From Serratia sp. PL17 (GTDB taxonomy: Bacteria; Pseudomonadota; Gammaproteobacteria; Enterobacterales; Enterobacteriaceae), in assembly GCF_017832355.1 (NCBI RefSeq), contig NZ_JAFIBY010000005.1, positions 1 to 64,000 of the forward strand: a stretch of 64,000 nucleotides of DNA. Reading direction: 5' to 3'. Below are positions 1-10,950 of the stretch, piece by piece. The stretch's first letter is position 1, and each line of letters starts with the position of its first letter. Made by a program: the position numbers and the translations under genes. The notes under the pieces were generated by a model, which saw only the letters and a program-made list of their open reading frames with translations, did not search any database and was not told the DNA's origin.

Positions 1-100
1 GTGGTCCCACCTGACCCCATGCCGAACTCAGAAGTGAAACGCCGTAGCGCCGATGGTAGTGTGGGGTCTCCCCATGCGAGAGTAGGACACTGCCAAGCAT
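1..100 (+). rRNA. rrf: 5S ribosomal RNA, 3' portion (5' end outside window)
   Basis: The first 100 bases match the enterobacterial 5S rRNA from about base 20 to the 3' end, including the conserved stretch around the GCCGAACTCAGAAGTGAAAC loop. The closing strand reads CTGCCAAGCAT. The first twenty or so bases lie outside the window. In E. coli the rrnE operon lies just upstream of metA, so this is most likely the last gene of the equivalent rRNA operon. Confidence 0.95.
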
Positions 101-113
101 CAATTAAGCCAAG

Positions 114-139
114 AGGCCATCCGCAAGGATGGCCTTTTT
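114..139 (+). terminator. Rho-independent terminator of the rRNA operon
   Basis: A 9-bp stem (AGGCCATCC / GGATGGCCT) with a short loop is followed by five T residues. It sits 13 bases after the 5S gene, where rRNA operons usually end. Confidence 0.9.
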
Positions 140-254
140 GCTTTGTATCAACCAAAAATATACGTTTCCCCGCCTCTTCCCATGCAATGAAACATTTTCA
201 CCTTCCCGTTGAAGACTCGACTTTGTGCTAAAAAAGCGTTATCTTCGGGCATCT

Positions 255-278
255 AGAAGTCTAAACGTTTAAACGGAT
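255..278 (+). promoter_or_regulatory. Tandem MetJ boxes upstream of metA
   Basis: Three adjacent 8-bp units (AGAAGTCT, AAACGTTT, AAACGGAT) resemble the met box consensus AGACGTCT. The block ends 16 bases before the metA start codon, so MetJ with S-adenosylmethionine would cover the transcription or translation start region. The assignment is by motif only. Confidence 0.7.
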
Positions 279-294
279 GTGTGAGGATTAAGCA

Positions 295-1224
295 ATGCCG
301 ATTCGTGTTCCTGATGAGTTACCTGCGGTTAGTTTCTTGCGCAATGAGAATGTCTTTGTGATGACATCCTCACGGGCAAAAAACCAGGAAATCAGGCCGT
401 TGAAAGTGCTGATCCTTAACCTGATGCCAAAGAAAATCGAGACGGAAAATCAGTTTTTACGCCTGCTTTCCAACTCTTCGCTGCAAATTGACATTCAGTT
501 GTTACGTGTCGACAGCCGTGAATCGAAGAACACGCCTGCCGAGCATCTGAACAATTTTTACTGTGATTTTGAAGACATTCAGGATGAGAACTTTGATGGT
601 CTGATAGTGACGGGGGCCCCGTTAGGACTGGTTGATTTTTGTGACGTGGCCTATTGGCCCCAGATTGAACGGGTTATCGATTGGGCAAAGAACCATGTGA
701 CGTCCACATTGTTCGTGTGTTGGGCAGTCCAGGCCGCATTGAATATTCTGTACGGTATCCCGAAGATGACGAGAGAGGTAAAGCTCTCTGGTGTTTATCA
801 GCATCAAACACTGCAACAACATGCGCTGCTGACCCGTGGCTTTGATGACACCTTCCTGGCACCGCATTCACGCTATGCGGATTTCCCGACGGAAATTATT
901 CGTCAGTACACGGATCTGGATATCTTGGCAGAGTCGGAGCAAACCGGGGCTTACTTATTTGCCAGCAAGGATAAACGACTGGCATTTGTAACCGGTCATC
1001 CGGAATATGATGCTTTAACGCTGGCTGGCGAGTATTGTCGTGATAACGAAGCCGGTCTTGATCCTGTTGTGCCACTGAATTACTTCCCCGACGACAACCC
1101 CGAACTCACACCAAAAGCCTCTTGGCGCAGCCATGGACACCTGTTGTTCACTAACTGGCTCAACTACTATGTTTACCAGATCACCCCGTACGATCTGCGT
1201 CATATGAACCCGACCCTCGAGTAA
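295..1224 (+). CDS. metA: Homoserine O-succinyltransferase
   Basis: MetA transfers succinyl from succinyl-CoA to homoserine, the first committed step of methionine synthesis in the cytoplasm. The 309-residue product has the same length as E. coli MetA and aligns from its first residue ([10 protein letters not shown]). The catalytic Cys lies in FVCWAVQA near residue 142, and the His/Glu pair of the class-I amidotransferase-like fold lies in TGHPEYD near residues 235-237. The start ATG follows GAGG at a good distance. It stands alone behind MetJ boxes, so methionine repression is expected. The aceBAK operon follows 386 bases later, as in E. coli. Confidence 0.98.
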   Translation: MPIRVPDELPAVSFLRNENVFVMTSSRAKNQEIRPLKVLILNLMPKKIETENQFLRLLSNSSLQIDIQLLRVDSRESKNTPAEHLNNFYCDFEDIQDENFDGLIVTGAPLGLVDFCDVAYWPQIERVIDWAKNHVTSTLFVCWAVQAALNILYGIPKMTREVKLSGVYQHQTLQQHALLTRGFDDTFLAPHSRYADFPTEIIRQYTDLDILAESEQTGAYLFASKDKRLAFVTGHPEYDALTLAGEYCRDNEAGLDPVVPLNYFPDDNPELTPKASWRSHGHLLFTNWLNYYVYQITPYDLRHMNPTLE

Positions 1225-1610
1225 CACTTCTTTCTTATCGGCGGCTGAATCGAGGCCGCCGACGTCATGCCTACCCGAAAAATCTTCCTTTATATCTTCC
1301 CAATTCCAGAAAAAACCATTCTATAACAAGCAATTAACCCTGGCTTTCTACACTAATGGAACCGGTTTCCTTACTCAGTATTGTTGTTGTTTTTATTAAC
1401 CGATTGATAATGAAAGGTTAATAAAATATTTAATAATAAAATGGAAATCGTTTTTGATTTTTATTTATAGTTGAGTATTCTTAGATCCAGAAAGAAGACG
1501 TCTGACCAGTTGAGGATCCTTTTATTCGTCCTGATCCGTACTGATTTCTGATGAAGATGCGCCGTCTTGGCTTACAGCAACGGTGCGTAATGATGGGAAG
1601 GAGCAAGACA
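1225..1610 (+). promoter_or_regulatory. metA-aceB intergenic region, aceBAK control region
   Basis: This 386-base AT-rich stretch holds no credible gene. It contains a hairpin just after metA (stem 1238-1245/1255-1262, no T tract), a small palindrome-like site GGAACCGGTTTCC at 1358-1370 that could be a LacI/Cra-family operator, and the IclR operator listed separately. E. coli aceB also has a long upstream control region with distal Cra and IHF sites, but I could not place those here with confidence. Confidence 0.6.
1442..1462 (+). promoter_or_regulatory. IclR operator at the aceBAK promoter
   Basis: The segment TGGAAATCGTTTTTGATTTT is almost the same as the IclR-protected sequence I recall at the E. 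coli aceB promoter. The bases that follow, up to TTCTTAG, also resemble the E. coli promoter. The iclR gene lies about 10 kb downstream in the window and its own promoter has a related box. IclR repression released by glyoxylate or pyruvate is therefore expected. Confidence 0.8.
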
Positions 1611-3209
1611 ATGACGCAACAGATAGTAGGCACGGAGTTAACGTTTACGCAGGGTTTTGGCGCTGCTGAGCGGCAGGTGTTGACGGATGACGCGGTCGAA
1701 TTCCTGGCGGAACTGGTGAGTAAGTTTACTCCACAGCGCAACAAGCTTTTGGCTGCGCGCGCCTGCTGGCAACAAAAGATCGATCAAGGCGAACTCCCGG
1801 GTTTCATTTCGGAAACTGATTCCATTCGTAATGGTGAGTGGAAGATCCGCGGTATACCCGAGGATCTGCGCGACCGTCGGGTCGAGATCACCGGTCCGGT
1901 TGAACGCAAGATGGTAATCAACGCCCTGAATGCCAATGTGAAGGTATTTATGGCGGACTTTGAAGACTCACTGGCGCCAAGCTGGGACAAAGTGATCGAT
2001 GGCCAAATCAATCTTCATGACGCGGTGAACGGCACCATCTCTTATACCAACGACGCGGGAAAAATTTATCAGCTGAAGCCTAACCCTGCGGTCTTGATTG
2101 CCCGAGTGCGTGGTTTGCACCTGCCGGAAAAACACGTGCTGTGGCAGGGGGAAGCCATTCCCGGTGGCCTGTTCGACTTCGCGCTGTATTTCTTCCACAA
2201 CTATCGTCAATTGCTGGCCAAAGGCAGCGGCCCTTATTTCTATCTGCCAAAAACCCAGTCTTGGCAGGAAGCGGCTTGGTGGAGTGAGGTCTTCAGCTTT
2301 ACCGAAGATCGTTTTGATCTGCCGCGTGGCACCATTAAGGCGACGGTGCTGATCGAAACCTTGCCCGCGGTGTTCCAAATGGACGAGATCCTGTATCACC
2401 TGCGAGATCATATTGTTGGGCTGAACTGTGGCCGCTGGGATTACATCTTCAGCTATATCAAAACGTTGAAAAATCATGCTGACCGGGTATTGCCGGATCG
2501 TCAGTCGGTCACCATGGACAAATCATTCCTCAGCGCCTATTCCCGGTTGCTGATCAAGACTTGCCACAAGCGCGGTGCTTTCGCGATGGGCGGCATGGCG
2601 GCGTTTATCCCAAGTAAAGACGCCGAGAAGAATGCCTGGGTGTTGAATAAGGTACGGGCGGATAAAGAGCTGGAGGCCAATAACGGCCATGATGGCACCT
2701 GGGTAGCGCATCCAGGGCTGGCAGATACCGTTATGGACGTGTTCAGCCGGGTGCTCGGCGAACGCCGTAACCAATTGGAAGTGCTGCGTGAAAATGATGC
2801 GCCGATCAGTGCTGCACAGTTGCTGGAACCCTGTGAGGGTGAACGAACCGAAGCGGGCATGCGCGCCAATATCCGCGTGGCGGTGCAATACATCGAAGCT
2901 TGGATCTCTGGCAATGGCTGCGTACCGATTTACGGCCTGATGGAAGATGCGGCAACGGCGGAAATTTCCCGTACCTCAATCTGGCAGTGGATCCATCATG
3001 AAAAATCTCTCAGCAATGGGCAATTAGTCACTAAAGCACTGTTCCGTCAGATGCTGGCCGAAGAAGTTCTCGTTATCCAAGAAGAACTCGGTGAGCAACG
3101 TTTTAGCCATGGGCGTTTTACCGAGGCCGCACGCCTGATGGAGACAATCACGATTTCGGATGAGCTGATCGATTTCCTGACGTTACCTGGCTATGAGCTC
3201 CTGGCCTAA
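1611..3209 (+). CDS. aceB: Malate synthase A
   Basis: AceB condenses glyoxylate with acetyl-CoA to malate, the second step of the glyoxylate shunt. The 532-residue protein has the usual length and near-continuous identity to E. coli AceB, including VEITGPVERKMVINALNANV, MADFEDSLAP, the catalytic-region NCGRWDYIFSYIKTL and the C-terminal DFLTLPGYELLA. I chose the ATG at 1611 because GGAAGGAG precedes it by 7 bases. The reading frame is open to 1551, but the upstream codons have no counterpart in the family. It is the first gene of aceBAK and sits behind the IclR operator. Confidence 0.98.
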   Translation: MTQQIVGTELTFTQGFGAAERQVLTDDAVEFLAELVSKFTPQRNKLLAARACWQQKIDQGELPGFISETDSIRNGEWKIRGIPEDLRDRRVEITGPVERKMVINALNANVKVFMADFEDSLAPSWDKVIDGQINLHDAVNGTISYTNDAGKIYQLKPNPAVLIARVRGLHLPEKHVLWQGEAIPGGLFDFALYFFHNYRQLLAKGSGPYFYLPKTQSWQEAAWWSEVFSFTEDRFDLPRGTIKATVLIETLPAVFQMDEILYHLRDHIVGLNCGRWDYIFSYIKTLKNHADRVLPDRQSVTMDKSFLSAYSRLLIKTCHKRGAFAMGGMAAFIPSKDAEKNAWVLNKVRADKELEANNGHDGTWVAHPGLADTVMDVFSRVLGERRNQLEVLRENDAPISAAQLLEPCEGERTEAGMRANIRVAVQYIEAWISGNGCVPIYGLMEDAATAEISRTSIWQWIHHEKSLSNGQLVTKALFRQMLAEEVLVIQEELGEQRFSHGRFTEAARLMETITISDELIDFLTLPGYELLA

Positions 3210-3255
3210 ATCTGTTCCTGACCATTAACCCTACATTATTGAAAAGGATAAAATT

Positions 3256-4563
3256 ATGTCTACCTCTCGTGCTCAACAGATTCAACAACTGGAACAGGAA
3301 TGGAAATCGGCCCGCTGGGAAGGTATCACCCGTCCGTACAGTGCAGAAGATGTCATTAATCTGCGTGGTTCGGTTAACCCGGCTTGTACACTGGCACAAA
3401 ACGGTGCCGCCAAGCTGTGGGAGCTACTGCACGGTAAATCACGCAAGGGTTATGTCAACAGCCTGGGCGCGTTGACGGGCGGCCAGGCGCTGCAACAGGC
3501 CAAGGCGGGTATTGAGGCAATCTACCTGTCTGGCTGGCAGGTGGCGGCGGATGCCAATACCGCGTCTGCAATGTACCCGGACCAATCGCTCTATCCTGTT
3601 GATTCTGTCCCGGCAGTGGTTGAGCGGATCAACAATACCTTCCGCCGCGCGGATCAGATCCAGTGGGCCAATAAAATTGAGCCGGGCAGCAAAGGTTACA
3701 CCGACTATTTCCTGCCGATTGTTGCCGATGCCGAAGCCGGTTTTGGTGGCGTGCTGAATGCTTTTGAATTGATGAAAGCAATGATTGAAGCCGGTGCTGC
3801 CGGGGTTCACTTTGAAGATCAACTGGCCGCGGTGAAGAAGTGCGGTCATATGGGCGGCAAAGTGCTGGTGCCAACCCAGGAAGCGATCCAAAAACTGGTT
3901 GCTGCCCGTTTGGCGGCAGACGTACTCGGCGTACCGACACTGGTCATCGCACGTACTGATGCGGATGCCGCAGATTTGCTGACCTCTGACTGCGATCCTT
4001 ACGACAGCGAGTTCGTGTCCGGCGAACGCACCGCCGAAGGCTTCTTCCGTACCCATGCAGGCATTGAGCAAGCGATCAGCCGTGGTCTGGCGTACTGCCC
4101 CTACGCTGATCTGGTGTGGTGCGAAACCTCGACCCCGGATTTGGAAGCAGCCAAGCGTTTTGCCGATGCAATTCATGCCAAATTCCCAGGAAAGCTGTTG
4201 GCGTACAACTGTTCACCGTCATTCAACTGGAAAAAGAATCTGGACGATCAGACTATCGCCCGTTTCCAGCAGGAACTGTCGGCGATGGGCTACAAGTACC
4301 AATTCATCACGCTGGCGGGCATCCACAGCATGTGGTTCAACATGTTTGACCTGGCACACGCTTATGCACAGGGCGAGGGCATGAAGCACTACGTCGAGAA
4401 AGTCCAACAGCCGGAGTTCGATGCCGTGGCTCGCGGTTATACCTTTGCTTCACACCAACAGGAAGTGGGCACCGGTTACTTCGACAAGGTGACCACCATT
4501 ATTCAGGGCGGAGCTTCTTCGGTAACGGCATTGACCGGTTCGACGGAAGAACAGCAGTTCTGA
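3256..4563 (+). CDS. aceA: Isocitrate lyase
   Basis: AceA cleaves isocitrate to succinate and glyoxylate, the entry step of the glyoxylate shunt. The 435-residue product matches E. coli AceA along its length. The signature KKCGHMGGK places the catalytic Cys at residue 196, and the metal-binding [10 protein letters not shown] and substrate-binding NCSPSFNW segments are intact. AAGGAT precedes the ATG. It lies 46 bases after aceB in the same operon, and a stable hairpin separates it from aceK. Confidence 0.98.
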   Translation: MSTSRAQQIQQLEQEWKSARWEGITRPYSAEDVINLRGSVNPACTLAQNGAAKLWELLHGKSRKGYVNSLGALTGGQALQQAKAGIEAIYLSGWQVAADANTASAMYPDQSLYPVDSVPAVVERINNTFRRADQIQWANKIEPGSKGYTDYFLPIVADAEAGFGGVLNAFELMKAMIEAGAAGVHFEDQLAAVKKCGHMGGKVLVPTQEAIQKLVAARLAADVLGVPTLVIARTDADAADLLTSDCDPYDSEFVSGERTAEGFFRTHAGIEQAISRGLAYCPYADLVWCETSTPDLEAAKRFADAIHAKFPGKLLAYNCSPSFNWKKNLDDQTIARFQQELSAMGYKYQFITLAGIHSMWFNMFDLAHAYAQGEGMKHYVEKVQQPEFDAVARGYTFASHQQEVGTGYFDKVTTIIQGGASSVTALTGSTEEQQF

Positions 4564-4589
4564 TGCAGTCACGCTGATAATCGGTACCC

Positions 4590-4613
4590 CAGAGCCTGCT
4601 TATGCAGGCTCTG
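4590..4613 (+). terminator. Hairpin between aceA and aceK (partial terminator or mRNA stabiliser)
   Basis: A perfect 10-bp stem (CAGAGCCTGC / GCAGGCTCTG) with a 4-base loop is followed by only three T residues. It sits 27 bases after aceA. In E. coli a REP-like structure at this place is linked to the much lower expression of aceK than of aceBA. The same role is likely here but is inferred from position. Confidence 0.7.
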
Positions 4614-4633
4614 TTTCCTGGCGGGAGGTAAGG

Positions 4634-6388
4634 ATGGCGGCAAAACTGGAGCTGTTGATCGCACAGACGATCCTACAGGGCTTTGATGCACAATATGGCC
4701 GCTTCCTGGAAGTGACTGCCGGTGCGCAGCAGCGTTTTGAACGGGCTGATTGGCCGGCGGTGCAGCTGGCGATGAAAAAGCGTATCCACCTGTATGACCA
4801 TCATGTGGGTCTGGTGGTGGAGCAGTTGAAATGCATCACCGGGCAAAAGTATTTTGACGCGGATTTCCCGAGTCGGGTGAAAGCGGTATATATCGATCTG
4901 CTGCCGGAGTACCCGCGCTTTGAGATTGCCGAAAGCTTCTTCAATTCAGTCTACTGCCGTTTATTCAGGCACCGAGATCTGACGCCGGAAAAGCTGTTTG
5001 TGTTCAGTTCTCAGCCGGAAGGGCGCTTTCGTGATATCCCGCGCCCTCTCTCACGGGATTTCACCGCCAATGGCGATCTGTCGGAGATGTTATATACCCT
5101 GCTGACCGATTTGCCTTTGCGACTGCCGTGGGAAAACGTATCGCGCGATATTGATTACATTACGCTCGCGTTGCAGCAGAACTTCAGTGCACAGCAATTG
5201 GCTGGTGCAACGTTCCAGATTGCCAATGAGTTGTTTTATCGTAACAAGGCGGCGTGGCTGGTCGGGAAGCTGCGTGTGGCAGACAGGGTCTATCCTTTCC
5301 TGCTGCCGATTCATCACAGTGATTCCGGCGCATTGTTTATCGATACCTGCCTGACCAGCAAGGCGGAAGCCAGCATCGTGTTTGGTTTTGCCCGGTCGTA
5401 TTTCATGGTGTACGCCCCCCTGCCAGCCGCCATGGTCGAATGGTTGCGCGAGATCTTGCCGAGTAAGACGACCGCCGAGCTGTATATGGCCATCGGCTGC
5501 CAGAAACACGGAAAAACAGAATGTTACCGCGAATACCTGACGTTTATGGCGGGTTCTCAAGAGCAGTTCATTATTGCCCCTGGGGTCAAAGGTATGGTGA
5601 TGCTGGTGTTTACCCTGCCGTCGTTTGATCGGGTGTTCAAGGTGATCAAAGACGAGTTCGCGCCGCAAAAAGAGGTCACGCAGGCACAGGTCATGGCCTG
5701 CTATCAGTTGGTAAAAGAGCATGACCGCGTCGGGCGCATGGCCGATACCCAGGAATACGAAAATTTTATCGTCGACAAGGCGCGTCTCAGTCCGGAGCTC
5801 TTGGCCGAATTACAACGAGAAGTGCCGGACAAGCTGGAGGATCTGGGCGATCGCATCGTGATCAAACACCTGTACATGGAACGACGCATGACGCCGCTGA
5901 ATTTGTATCTTGAGCAGGCCAATGAGCAACAGATGCGCGACGCAATTGAAGAATACGGTAATGCGATCAAGCAATTGGCCGCCGCCAATATTTTTCCCGG
6001 CGATATGCTGTTCAAGAACTTCGGCGTGACCCGACACGGACGGGTGGTGTTCTATGACTATGATGAGATTTGCTATATGACTGAGGTGAATTTCCGCGAT
6101 ATACCGCCGCCGCGTTACCCGGAAGATGAGCTGGCTAACGAGCCATGGTATAGCGTGTCGCCGAATGATGTGTTTCCAGAGGAGTTCAGGCATTTCCTGT
6201 GTGGCGACCGCCGTATCCGGCAGGTGTTTGAAGAGATGCACAGCGATCTGTTTGAGGCCAACTATTGGCGCGGGCTACAGCAACGTATTCGCGATGGCCA
6301 TGTGGAAGACGTCTTTGCTTACCGCAAAAAACGACGTTTCAGCCAACGCAGCGGTGTGGCGTTGCCCGCGACATCGGCAACGGCCTAA
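4634..6388 (+). CDS. aceK: Isocitrate dehydrogenase kinase/phosphatase
   Basis: AceK phosphorylates and dephosphorylates isocitrate dehydrogenase and so controls carbon flow between the TCA cycle and the glyoxylate shunt. The product has 584 residues against 578 in E. coli. It keeps the regulatory N-terminal part ([20 protein letters not shown]), the ATP-binding loop region [15 protein letters not shown] and the kinase catalytic part [17 protein letters not shown]. The middle region around residues 160-190 and the C-terminus are more divergent, as is usual. The start ATG follows GGGAGGTAAGG. It is the last gene of aceBAK. Confidence 0.97.
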   Translation: MAAKLELLIAQTILQGFDAQYGRFLEVTAGAQQRFERADWPAVQLAMKKRIHLYDHHVGLVVEQLKCITGQKYFDADFPSRVKAVYIDLLPEYPRFEIAESFFNSVYCRLFRHRDLTPEKLFVFSSQPEGRFRDIPRPLSRDFTANGDLSEMLYTLLTDLPLRLPWENVSRDIDYITLALQQNFSAQQLAGATFQIANELFYRNKAAWLVGKLRVADRVYPFLLPIHHSDSGALFIDTCLTSKAEASIVFGFARSYFMVYAPLPAAMVEWLREILPSKTTAELYMAIGCQKHGKTECYREYLTFMAGSQEQFIIAPGVKGMVMLVFTLPSFDRVFKVIKDEFAPQKEVTQAQVMACYQLVKEHDRVGRMADTQEYENFIVDKARLSPELLAELQREVPDKLEDLGDRIVIKHLYMERRMTPLNLYLEQANEQQMRDAIEEYGNAIKQLAAANIFPGDMLFKNFGVTRHGRVVFYDYDEICYMTEVNFRDIPPPRYPEDELANEPWYSVSPNDVFPEEFRHFLCGDRRIRQVFEEMHSDLFEANYWRGLQQRIRDGHVEDVFAYRKKRRFSQRSGVALPATSATA

Positions 6389-6419
6389 GGGCGCGGTTGG
6401 TATACCGCGCCCGATACGA

Positions 6420-7061
6420 TTAGGCTTTCGCACCTGCAACGGCGGCACGTGCCAATTCGGTGATGCGTGCGTAGTCGCCTTTTTCTAAGGCATCTGCCGG
6501 CACCAGCCAGGAACCGCCGATGCACAGCACGCTTTTCAGCGCCAGGTAGTCACGGTAGTTACTCGGTGAAATGCCGCCGGTTGGACAGAAGCGCACCTGT
6601 GGGAATGGGCCGCCGATCGCCTGCAGTGCTTTTACGCCCCCGTTGGCTTCTGCCGGGAAGAATTTAAACTCACGCAGGCCGTGGTCCATGCCCAACATCA
6701 GTTCCGAGACGGTGCAGATGCCGGGAATTAACGGGATCGAACCCGCGGTAGCTGCCTTCAGCAAATCGGCGGTCAGTCCCGGGCTGATGGCAAACTGCGC
6801 GCCAGCGTCGGTCACTTCCTGCAGCTGCTGCGCGTTAATGACGGTACCGGCCCCGATAATTGCGTCTGGTACTTCTTTGGCAATGGCGCGAATCGCATCC
6901 ATCGCGCAAGCGGTGCGCAGCGTCACTTCCAATACACGTACGCCACCGGCAACCAGGGCTTTTGCCAACGGCACCGCGTGCTCCAGTTTGTTGATGACAA
7001 TCACCGGTACCACTGGGCCTGACATCAGGATCTGCTCTGCGCTTGTTTTCCAATTGTTCAT
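6420..7061 (-). CDS. eda: KDPG/KHG aldolase
   Basis: Eda cleaves 2-keto-3-deoxy-6-phosphogluconate to pyruvate and glyceraldehyde-3-phosphate, the last step of the Entner-Doudoroff pathway. The 213-residue protein equals E. coli Eda in length and is highly similar: VLEVTLRT with the catalytic Glu, [12 protein letters not shown] with the Schiff-base Lys, and RFCPTGGIS. The frame is open further upstream, but the ATG at 7061 is preceded by GGAG at a good distance and matches the family start ([12 protein letters not shown]). It is the last gene of gntK-gntU-edd-eda, 55 bases after edd, and runs tail to tail with aceK. Confidence 0.97.
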   Translation of the reverse strand: MNNWKTSAEQILMSGPVVPVIVINKLEHAVPLAKALVAGGVRVLEVTLRTACAMDAIRAIAKEVPDAIIGAGTVINAQQLQEVTDAGAQFAISPGLTADLLKAATAGSIPLIPGICTVSELMLGMDHGLREFKFFPAEANGGVKALQAIGGPFPQVRFCPTGGISPSNYRDYLALKSVLCIGGSWLVPADALEKGDYARITELARAAVAGAKA

Positions 7062-7116
7062 TAACGGTTTTCTCCAGTTTGACCGCCGCCGTTGGGCTAC
7101 ACGGCCATGCGACGGG

Positions 7117-8931
7117 TTAAAATTTAATGCAGCAGGCGCCTTGTTCAGCACCGGAAAGCTGGCTGCGTAAGGCACCGAACAGTTCACGGCCACAGCCGAT
7201 ATGTTCCGCACTTAGGTCAGGCTGATAAGGGGCGCGCTTAGCCAAAATGTCGGCATCGACCAATAATGCCAATTCGCCGGTGCGGCCGTTCACGCGGATC
7301 ACGTCGCCGTTTTGCACCTTGGCGAGCATGCCGCCGGTGTAAGCTTCCGGGGTCACGTGGATGGCAGAAGGGACTTTGCCGGAAGCGCCGGACAGGCGGC
7401 CATCGGTGACCAGCGCGACTTTAAATCCGCGGTCCATCAGCACGCCAAGCGGCGGCATAAGTTTGTGCAACTCGGGCATACCATTGGCCTGTGGCCCCTG
7501 GAAGCGGACAACCACCACGCAATCGCGATCCAACTTGCCAGCTTCAAACGCCGGTACGATGTCATGTTGGCTTTCAAAGACGACTGCCGGCGCTTCGATA
7601 ATCTGGTTGTCTGCCGGGACCGCCGAGGTTTTCATGACGGCTCGGCCAAGGTTGCCGGCCAATACCTTGGTGCCGCCGTGGTGTTCAAAAGGCTCGGCGA
7701 TGCTGGCGATCACTTGGGTATCGAGTGAATGATCCACGCCTTCACGCCAGGCCAACTGGCCGTTATCCAGCCACGGTTCTTGGGTGTAACGCTGTAGACC
7801 AAAGCCGGCAACGGTGTGTACGTCCTCGTGCAGCAGGCCGTGCTTAAGCAGCTCGCGCACCACCAGTGCGACGCCGCCTGCGGCTTGGAATTGGTTGATG
7901 TCCGCCGGGCCATTCGGATAGATGCGGCACAGCAGCGGCACGGCGTCTGACAACTCGGAGAAGTCATCCCAGTTAATGATAATGCCGGCGGCGCGAGCCA
8001 TCGCCACCATATGCATGGTCAGGTTAGTAGAGCCGCCGGTGGCCAGTAGCGCAATAATGCCGTTCACCACCACTTTTTCATCCACCAGTTGGCCAATTGG
8101 CAGGTAGTTGCCTGCGGTTTCGGTCAGGCGGGTCACCTGACGCGCAGCGGCATCGGTGAGTGCATTGCGCAGTGGCGTATCCGGGTGAACAAAGGAGGCT
8201 CCTGGCAGGTGCAGCCCCATCACTTCCATGACCATTTGGTTGGTATTGGCGGTGCCGTAGAAGGTACAGGTGCCGATGCCATGATAAGACGCTGCCTCGG
8301 CCTCCAGCAACGCCAGGCGATCGGCTTTGCCTTCGGCGTAAAGTTGGCGTACGCGCACTTTCTCTTTGTTCGGCAAGCCGCTGCTCATCGGGCCGGCTGG
8401 CACAAACAGCGACGGTAAATGACCAAAGGACAGGGCAGACATCACCAAGCCTGGCACGATTTTGTCGCAAATACCGAGGAACAACGCGCCGTCGAACATA
8501 TTGTGTGACAGGCCGATGGCGGAGGACATGGCGATCACGTCACGGCTCATCAGCGACAGCTCCATACCATCCTGACCCTGGGTCACACCGTCGCACATTG
8601 CCGGAACACCACCGGCCACCTGACCAACCGCGCCTACCGCATGCAATGCCTGCTTTAGCCGTTGCGGATAGTTTTCGTAAGGCTGGTGGGCGGACAGCAT
8701 ATCGTTATAGGCGGTGATGATGGCGATATCGCTGCGCACCATATTTTTCAGCGCGGTTTTGTCATCCGGTTGGCAGGCAGCGAAGCCGTGCGCCAGGTTG
8801 CCGCAGGCCAGTTGTGCGCGGTGTACGGTGTGTGAGCGAGCTGCATCAATGCGTGCCAGGTAGGCGGTGCGGCTCTGTTTAGAACGGTCGATAATGCGTT
8901 GTGTGACACGGGACAGGATTGGATTGATCAT
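7117..8931 (-). CDS. edd: 6-Phosphogluconate dehydratase
   Basis: Edd dehydrates 6-phosphogluconate to KDPG. The 604-residue protein belongs to the IlvD/Edd family and has the E. coli Edd length. Cysteines expected to bind the iron-sulfur cluster lie in [21 protein letters not shown] and [15 protein letters not shown], and the C-terminal [21 protein letters not shown] motif is intact. In E. coli edd-eda sits next to zwf at another locus. Here it is joined to the gluconate uptake genes. Confidence 0.97.
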   Translation of the reverse strand: MINPILSRVTQRIIDRSKQSRTAYLARIDAARSHTVHRAQLACGNLAHGFAACQPDDKTALKNMVRSDIAIITAYNDMLSAHQPYENYPQRLKQALHAVGAVGQVAGGVPAMCDGVTQGQDGMELSLMSRDVIAMSSAIGLSHNMFDGALFLGICDKIVPGLVMSALSFGHLPSLFVPAGPMSSGLPNKEKVRVRQLYAEGKADRLALLEAEAASYHGIGTCTFYGTANTNQMVMEVMGLHLPGASFVHPDTPLRNALTDAAARQVTRLTETAGNYLPIGQLVDEKVVVNGIIALLATGGSTNLTMHMVAMARAAGIIINWDDFSELSDAVPLLCRIYPNGPADINQFQAAGGVALVVRELLKHGLLHEDVHTVAGFGLQRYTQEPWLDNGQLAWREGVDHSLDTQVIASIAEPFEHHGGTKVLAGNLGRAVMKTSAVPADNQIIEAPAVVFESQHDIVPAFEAGKLDRDCVVVVRFQGPQANGMPELHKLMPPLGVLMDRGFKVALVTDGRLSGASGKVPSAIHVTPEAYTGGMLAKVQNGDVIRVNGRTGELALLVDADILAKRAPYQPDLSAEHIGCGRELFGALRSQLSGAEQGACCIKF

Positions 8932-8975
8932 ACCTTCCTCACATGGCTATTGTTATATATGCCGCCTGTGGCGGT

Positions 8976-9020
8976 GCCCCCGGTGTGGAATTGCAGCCCT
9001 GGTGTGCAAAGGCCGGGGGC
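8976..9020 (-). other. Hairpin between gntU and edd
   Basis: The 103 bases between gntU and edd can form a long-range stem of GCCCCCGG with CCGGGGGC (8976-8983 / 9013-9020). There is no T tract. It may protect the upstream gntKU message or mark a processing site inside the operon. This is a structural observation only. Confidence 0.4.
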
Positions 9021-9034
9021 GATGTTGTGGGTAT

Positions 9035-10372
9035 TTAAAACAGCGTGAAAGCAATCATGCCGATGATGCCACCCACGCTACCCAGAATGGTTTCCATCAC
9101 CGTCCAGGTTTTCAGCGTTTGCAGCTCATTGGCGCCGGTAAATTTACCGAACAACCAGAAACCGGCATCGTTGACGTGGCTGAGTACGATAGACCCGCCG
9201 GCAATACAGATAGCCAACGCGGCCAGTTGCCCGCCGCCGAGGTCCAATTGGCTGGTTACCGGTAGCACCAGGCCGACAGTGGTCAAACAGGCTACGGTGG
9301 CAGATCCTTGAATGACGCGTACCATGGCGGACAGCGCGAAAGCGGCCACGGCGATCGGCAAGCCGGTGCCGATCATGGCGTCACCCAAGGCAGGGCCAAC
9401 GCCGGAATCCACCAAAATTTGTTTGAAGACGCCACCAGCGCCCGTCATCAGCAGGATGATCCCGGCAGGCTGCACCGCCGCAGAGCAGATGGCCAGCGTT
9501 TGTTCGTTGGTCATACCGCGTGGTTTTGCCAGGCCGTAAATCACAATCAGGCAGGCGATCAAAATGGCCGTAAACGGGTGGCCAATAAACTCCAGCCACT
9601 GTTGTAACTGTGAGCCTGGCGTTACCAGACGGGCACCAATGGTCTTCATACCGACCAACACCAGTGGGCAGAGAACCAACGCCAGACTAAGGCCAAATGA
9701 CGGCAGGTTGGCGGTGTTCAGCGTCGGCTCGTTTTCATCCTTCGGCATTGACCAGTTAACGTAACGGCTGATAAAGCTGCCGTATAATGGGCCTGCAATC
9801 AGCATGCCGAGGACTGCGGCGACCAGGCCGATGGCAATCATCCAGCCGAAGTCGGCCTTCATTTGTGAGGCCAGCAGCATCGGTACCGGCCCCGGCAGCA
9901 AGAATGACGCGGCGGCGGCGACGCCGGCAAACAGGGGAATGGCCAGCTTAACGATGTTGCCGTCGGTGCGGCGCGCTACGGCAAACACGATGCCGATCAG
10001 TAGCACCACGGCTACGTCAAAAAACAGCGGCAGGGCACAGATCAATCCGGCAATGCCGAGTGCGTAATGGGCTTTACTTTGGCCGAAACGTTTCAGCAAA
10101 TGTGCCGCAATTTGATCGAGCGCACCGACTTCATGCAGTATCTTACCGAACATCGCGCCCAACGCGACGACAATAGCCAGGAAGCCCAGCGTATCGCCCA
10201 TACCTTTCTGCATGGTATCGGCGATGCGGTCCAGCGGCATGCCGGAGAAAATACCCGCGGCAATAGACACCAGCATTAACGCGACGAAGGCGTGCATGCG
10301 CGCCTTCATCACCAAAAACAGCAGTAAAAGAACCGAGCCGACTGCAGTACCGACCAGCGTTACAGTATTCAC
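9035..10372 (-). CDS. gntU: Gluconate permease, GntP family (GntU-like)
   Basis: This inner-membrane gluconate:H+ symporter of the GntP family is about 445 residues long with roughly 12 or more hydrophobic segments. It aligns best in memory with E. coli GntU: TAVGSVLLLLFLVMKARMHAF, ALGAMFGKILHE, GPVPMLLASQMKADFGWM and SHVNDAGFWLFGKFTGA. I chose the GTG at 10372, whose bases overlap the gntK stop as GTGA. An in-frame TTG at 10378 is the alternative. Translational coupling to gntK is likely. Low- versus high-affinity transport cannot be told from sequence. Confidence 0.9.
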   Translation of the reverse strand: MNTVTLVGTAVGSVLLLLFLVMKARMHAFVALMLVSIAAGIFSGMPLDRIADTMQKGMGDTLGFLAIVVALGAMFGKILHEVGALDQIAAHLLKRFGQSKAHYALGIAGLICALPLFFDVAVVLLIGIVFAVARRTDGNIVKLAIPLFAGVAAAASFLLPGPVPMLLASQMKADFGWMIAIGLVAAVLGMLIAGPLYGSFISRYVNWSMPKDENEPTLNTANLPSFGLSLALVLCPLVLVGMKTIGARLVTPGSQLQQWLEFIGHPFTAILIACLIVIYGLAKPRGMTNEQTLAICSAAVQPAGIILLMTGAGGVFKQILVDSGVGPALGDAMIGTGLPIAVAAFALSAMVRVIQGSATVACLTTVGLVLPVTSQLDLGGGQLAALAICIAGGSIVLSHVNDAGFWLFGKFTGANELQTLKTWTVMETILGSVGGIIGMIAFTLF

Positions 10373-10908
10373 GCGCAAACGTCCTGTGGCAGGAAGCTCT
10401 GAATGTGCTTCAGGGTATCGGCGATAACGCCTTCCAGGGGTTGGTTGATGTCGACGGACATGACGTCGCTCTCGTCGGCCCCCGGCTGTTCCAACGCGGC
10501 AAACTGTGTCACCAGCATCTGTGGTTTAAAGAAGTGGCCATTACGGGCCGCCAGACGGGCTTCGATAACCGGGAAATCACCGTGCAAGTAGATGAACGAC
10601 AAATTGCCATTACCGGCGCGCAGGCGATCGCGGTAGTGTTTTTTCAGCGCTGAACAGACGATAACCGAAACATTATTCGTGCGTTGCATGGCGAAAGCGG
10701 CGTCGTTGAGTGCGGCCAGCCAGGGGGCACGGTCGTCATCGTTGAGTGGTTCGCCAGCGGCCATTTTTAGGATGTTGCTGCGGGGGTGCAGAAAATCACC
10801 GTCGAGGAACCCGGCAGACAGCTGGCGGGCGGCGGCGGCGGCCACGGCGGACTTACCGCTGCCGGAAACGCCCATAATGACGTAAATACGGTTTTGATTA
10901 TTGGTCAT
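10369..10908 (-). CDS. gntK: Gluconokinase
   Basis: GntK phosphorylates gluconate to 6-phosphogluconate with ATP, which feeds edd-eda in the same operon. The 179-residue protein has the Walker A loop GVSGSGKS at residues 13-20, the LDGDFLHP substrate region, and CSALKKHYRDRLR in the middle. This is the standard GntK length and pattern. The ATG follows TTGGAGC. It is the first gene of the operon and lies behind two GntR-type operators. Confidence 0.96.
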   Translation of the reverse strand: MTNNQNRIYVIMGVSGSGKSAVAAAAARQLSAGFLDGDFLHPRSNILKMAAGEPLNDDDRAPWLAALNDAAFAMQRTNNVSVIVCSALKKHYRDRLRAGNGNLSFIYLHGDFPVIEARLAARNGHFFKPQMLVTQFAALEQPGADESDVMSVDINQPLEGVIADTLKHIQSFLPQDVCA

Positions 10909-10950
10909 GGCTTAGCTCCAAAACGACACGTGGCGTTACCGCGCGCTTGT

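Noticed and set aside
1-231. A 76-codon frame over the start of the window
   Set aside because: It covers the 5S rRNA and its terminator, which explain the sequence fully.
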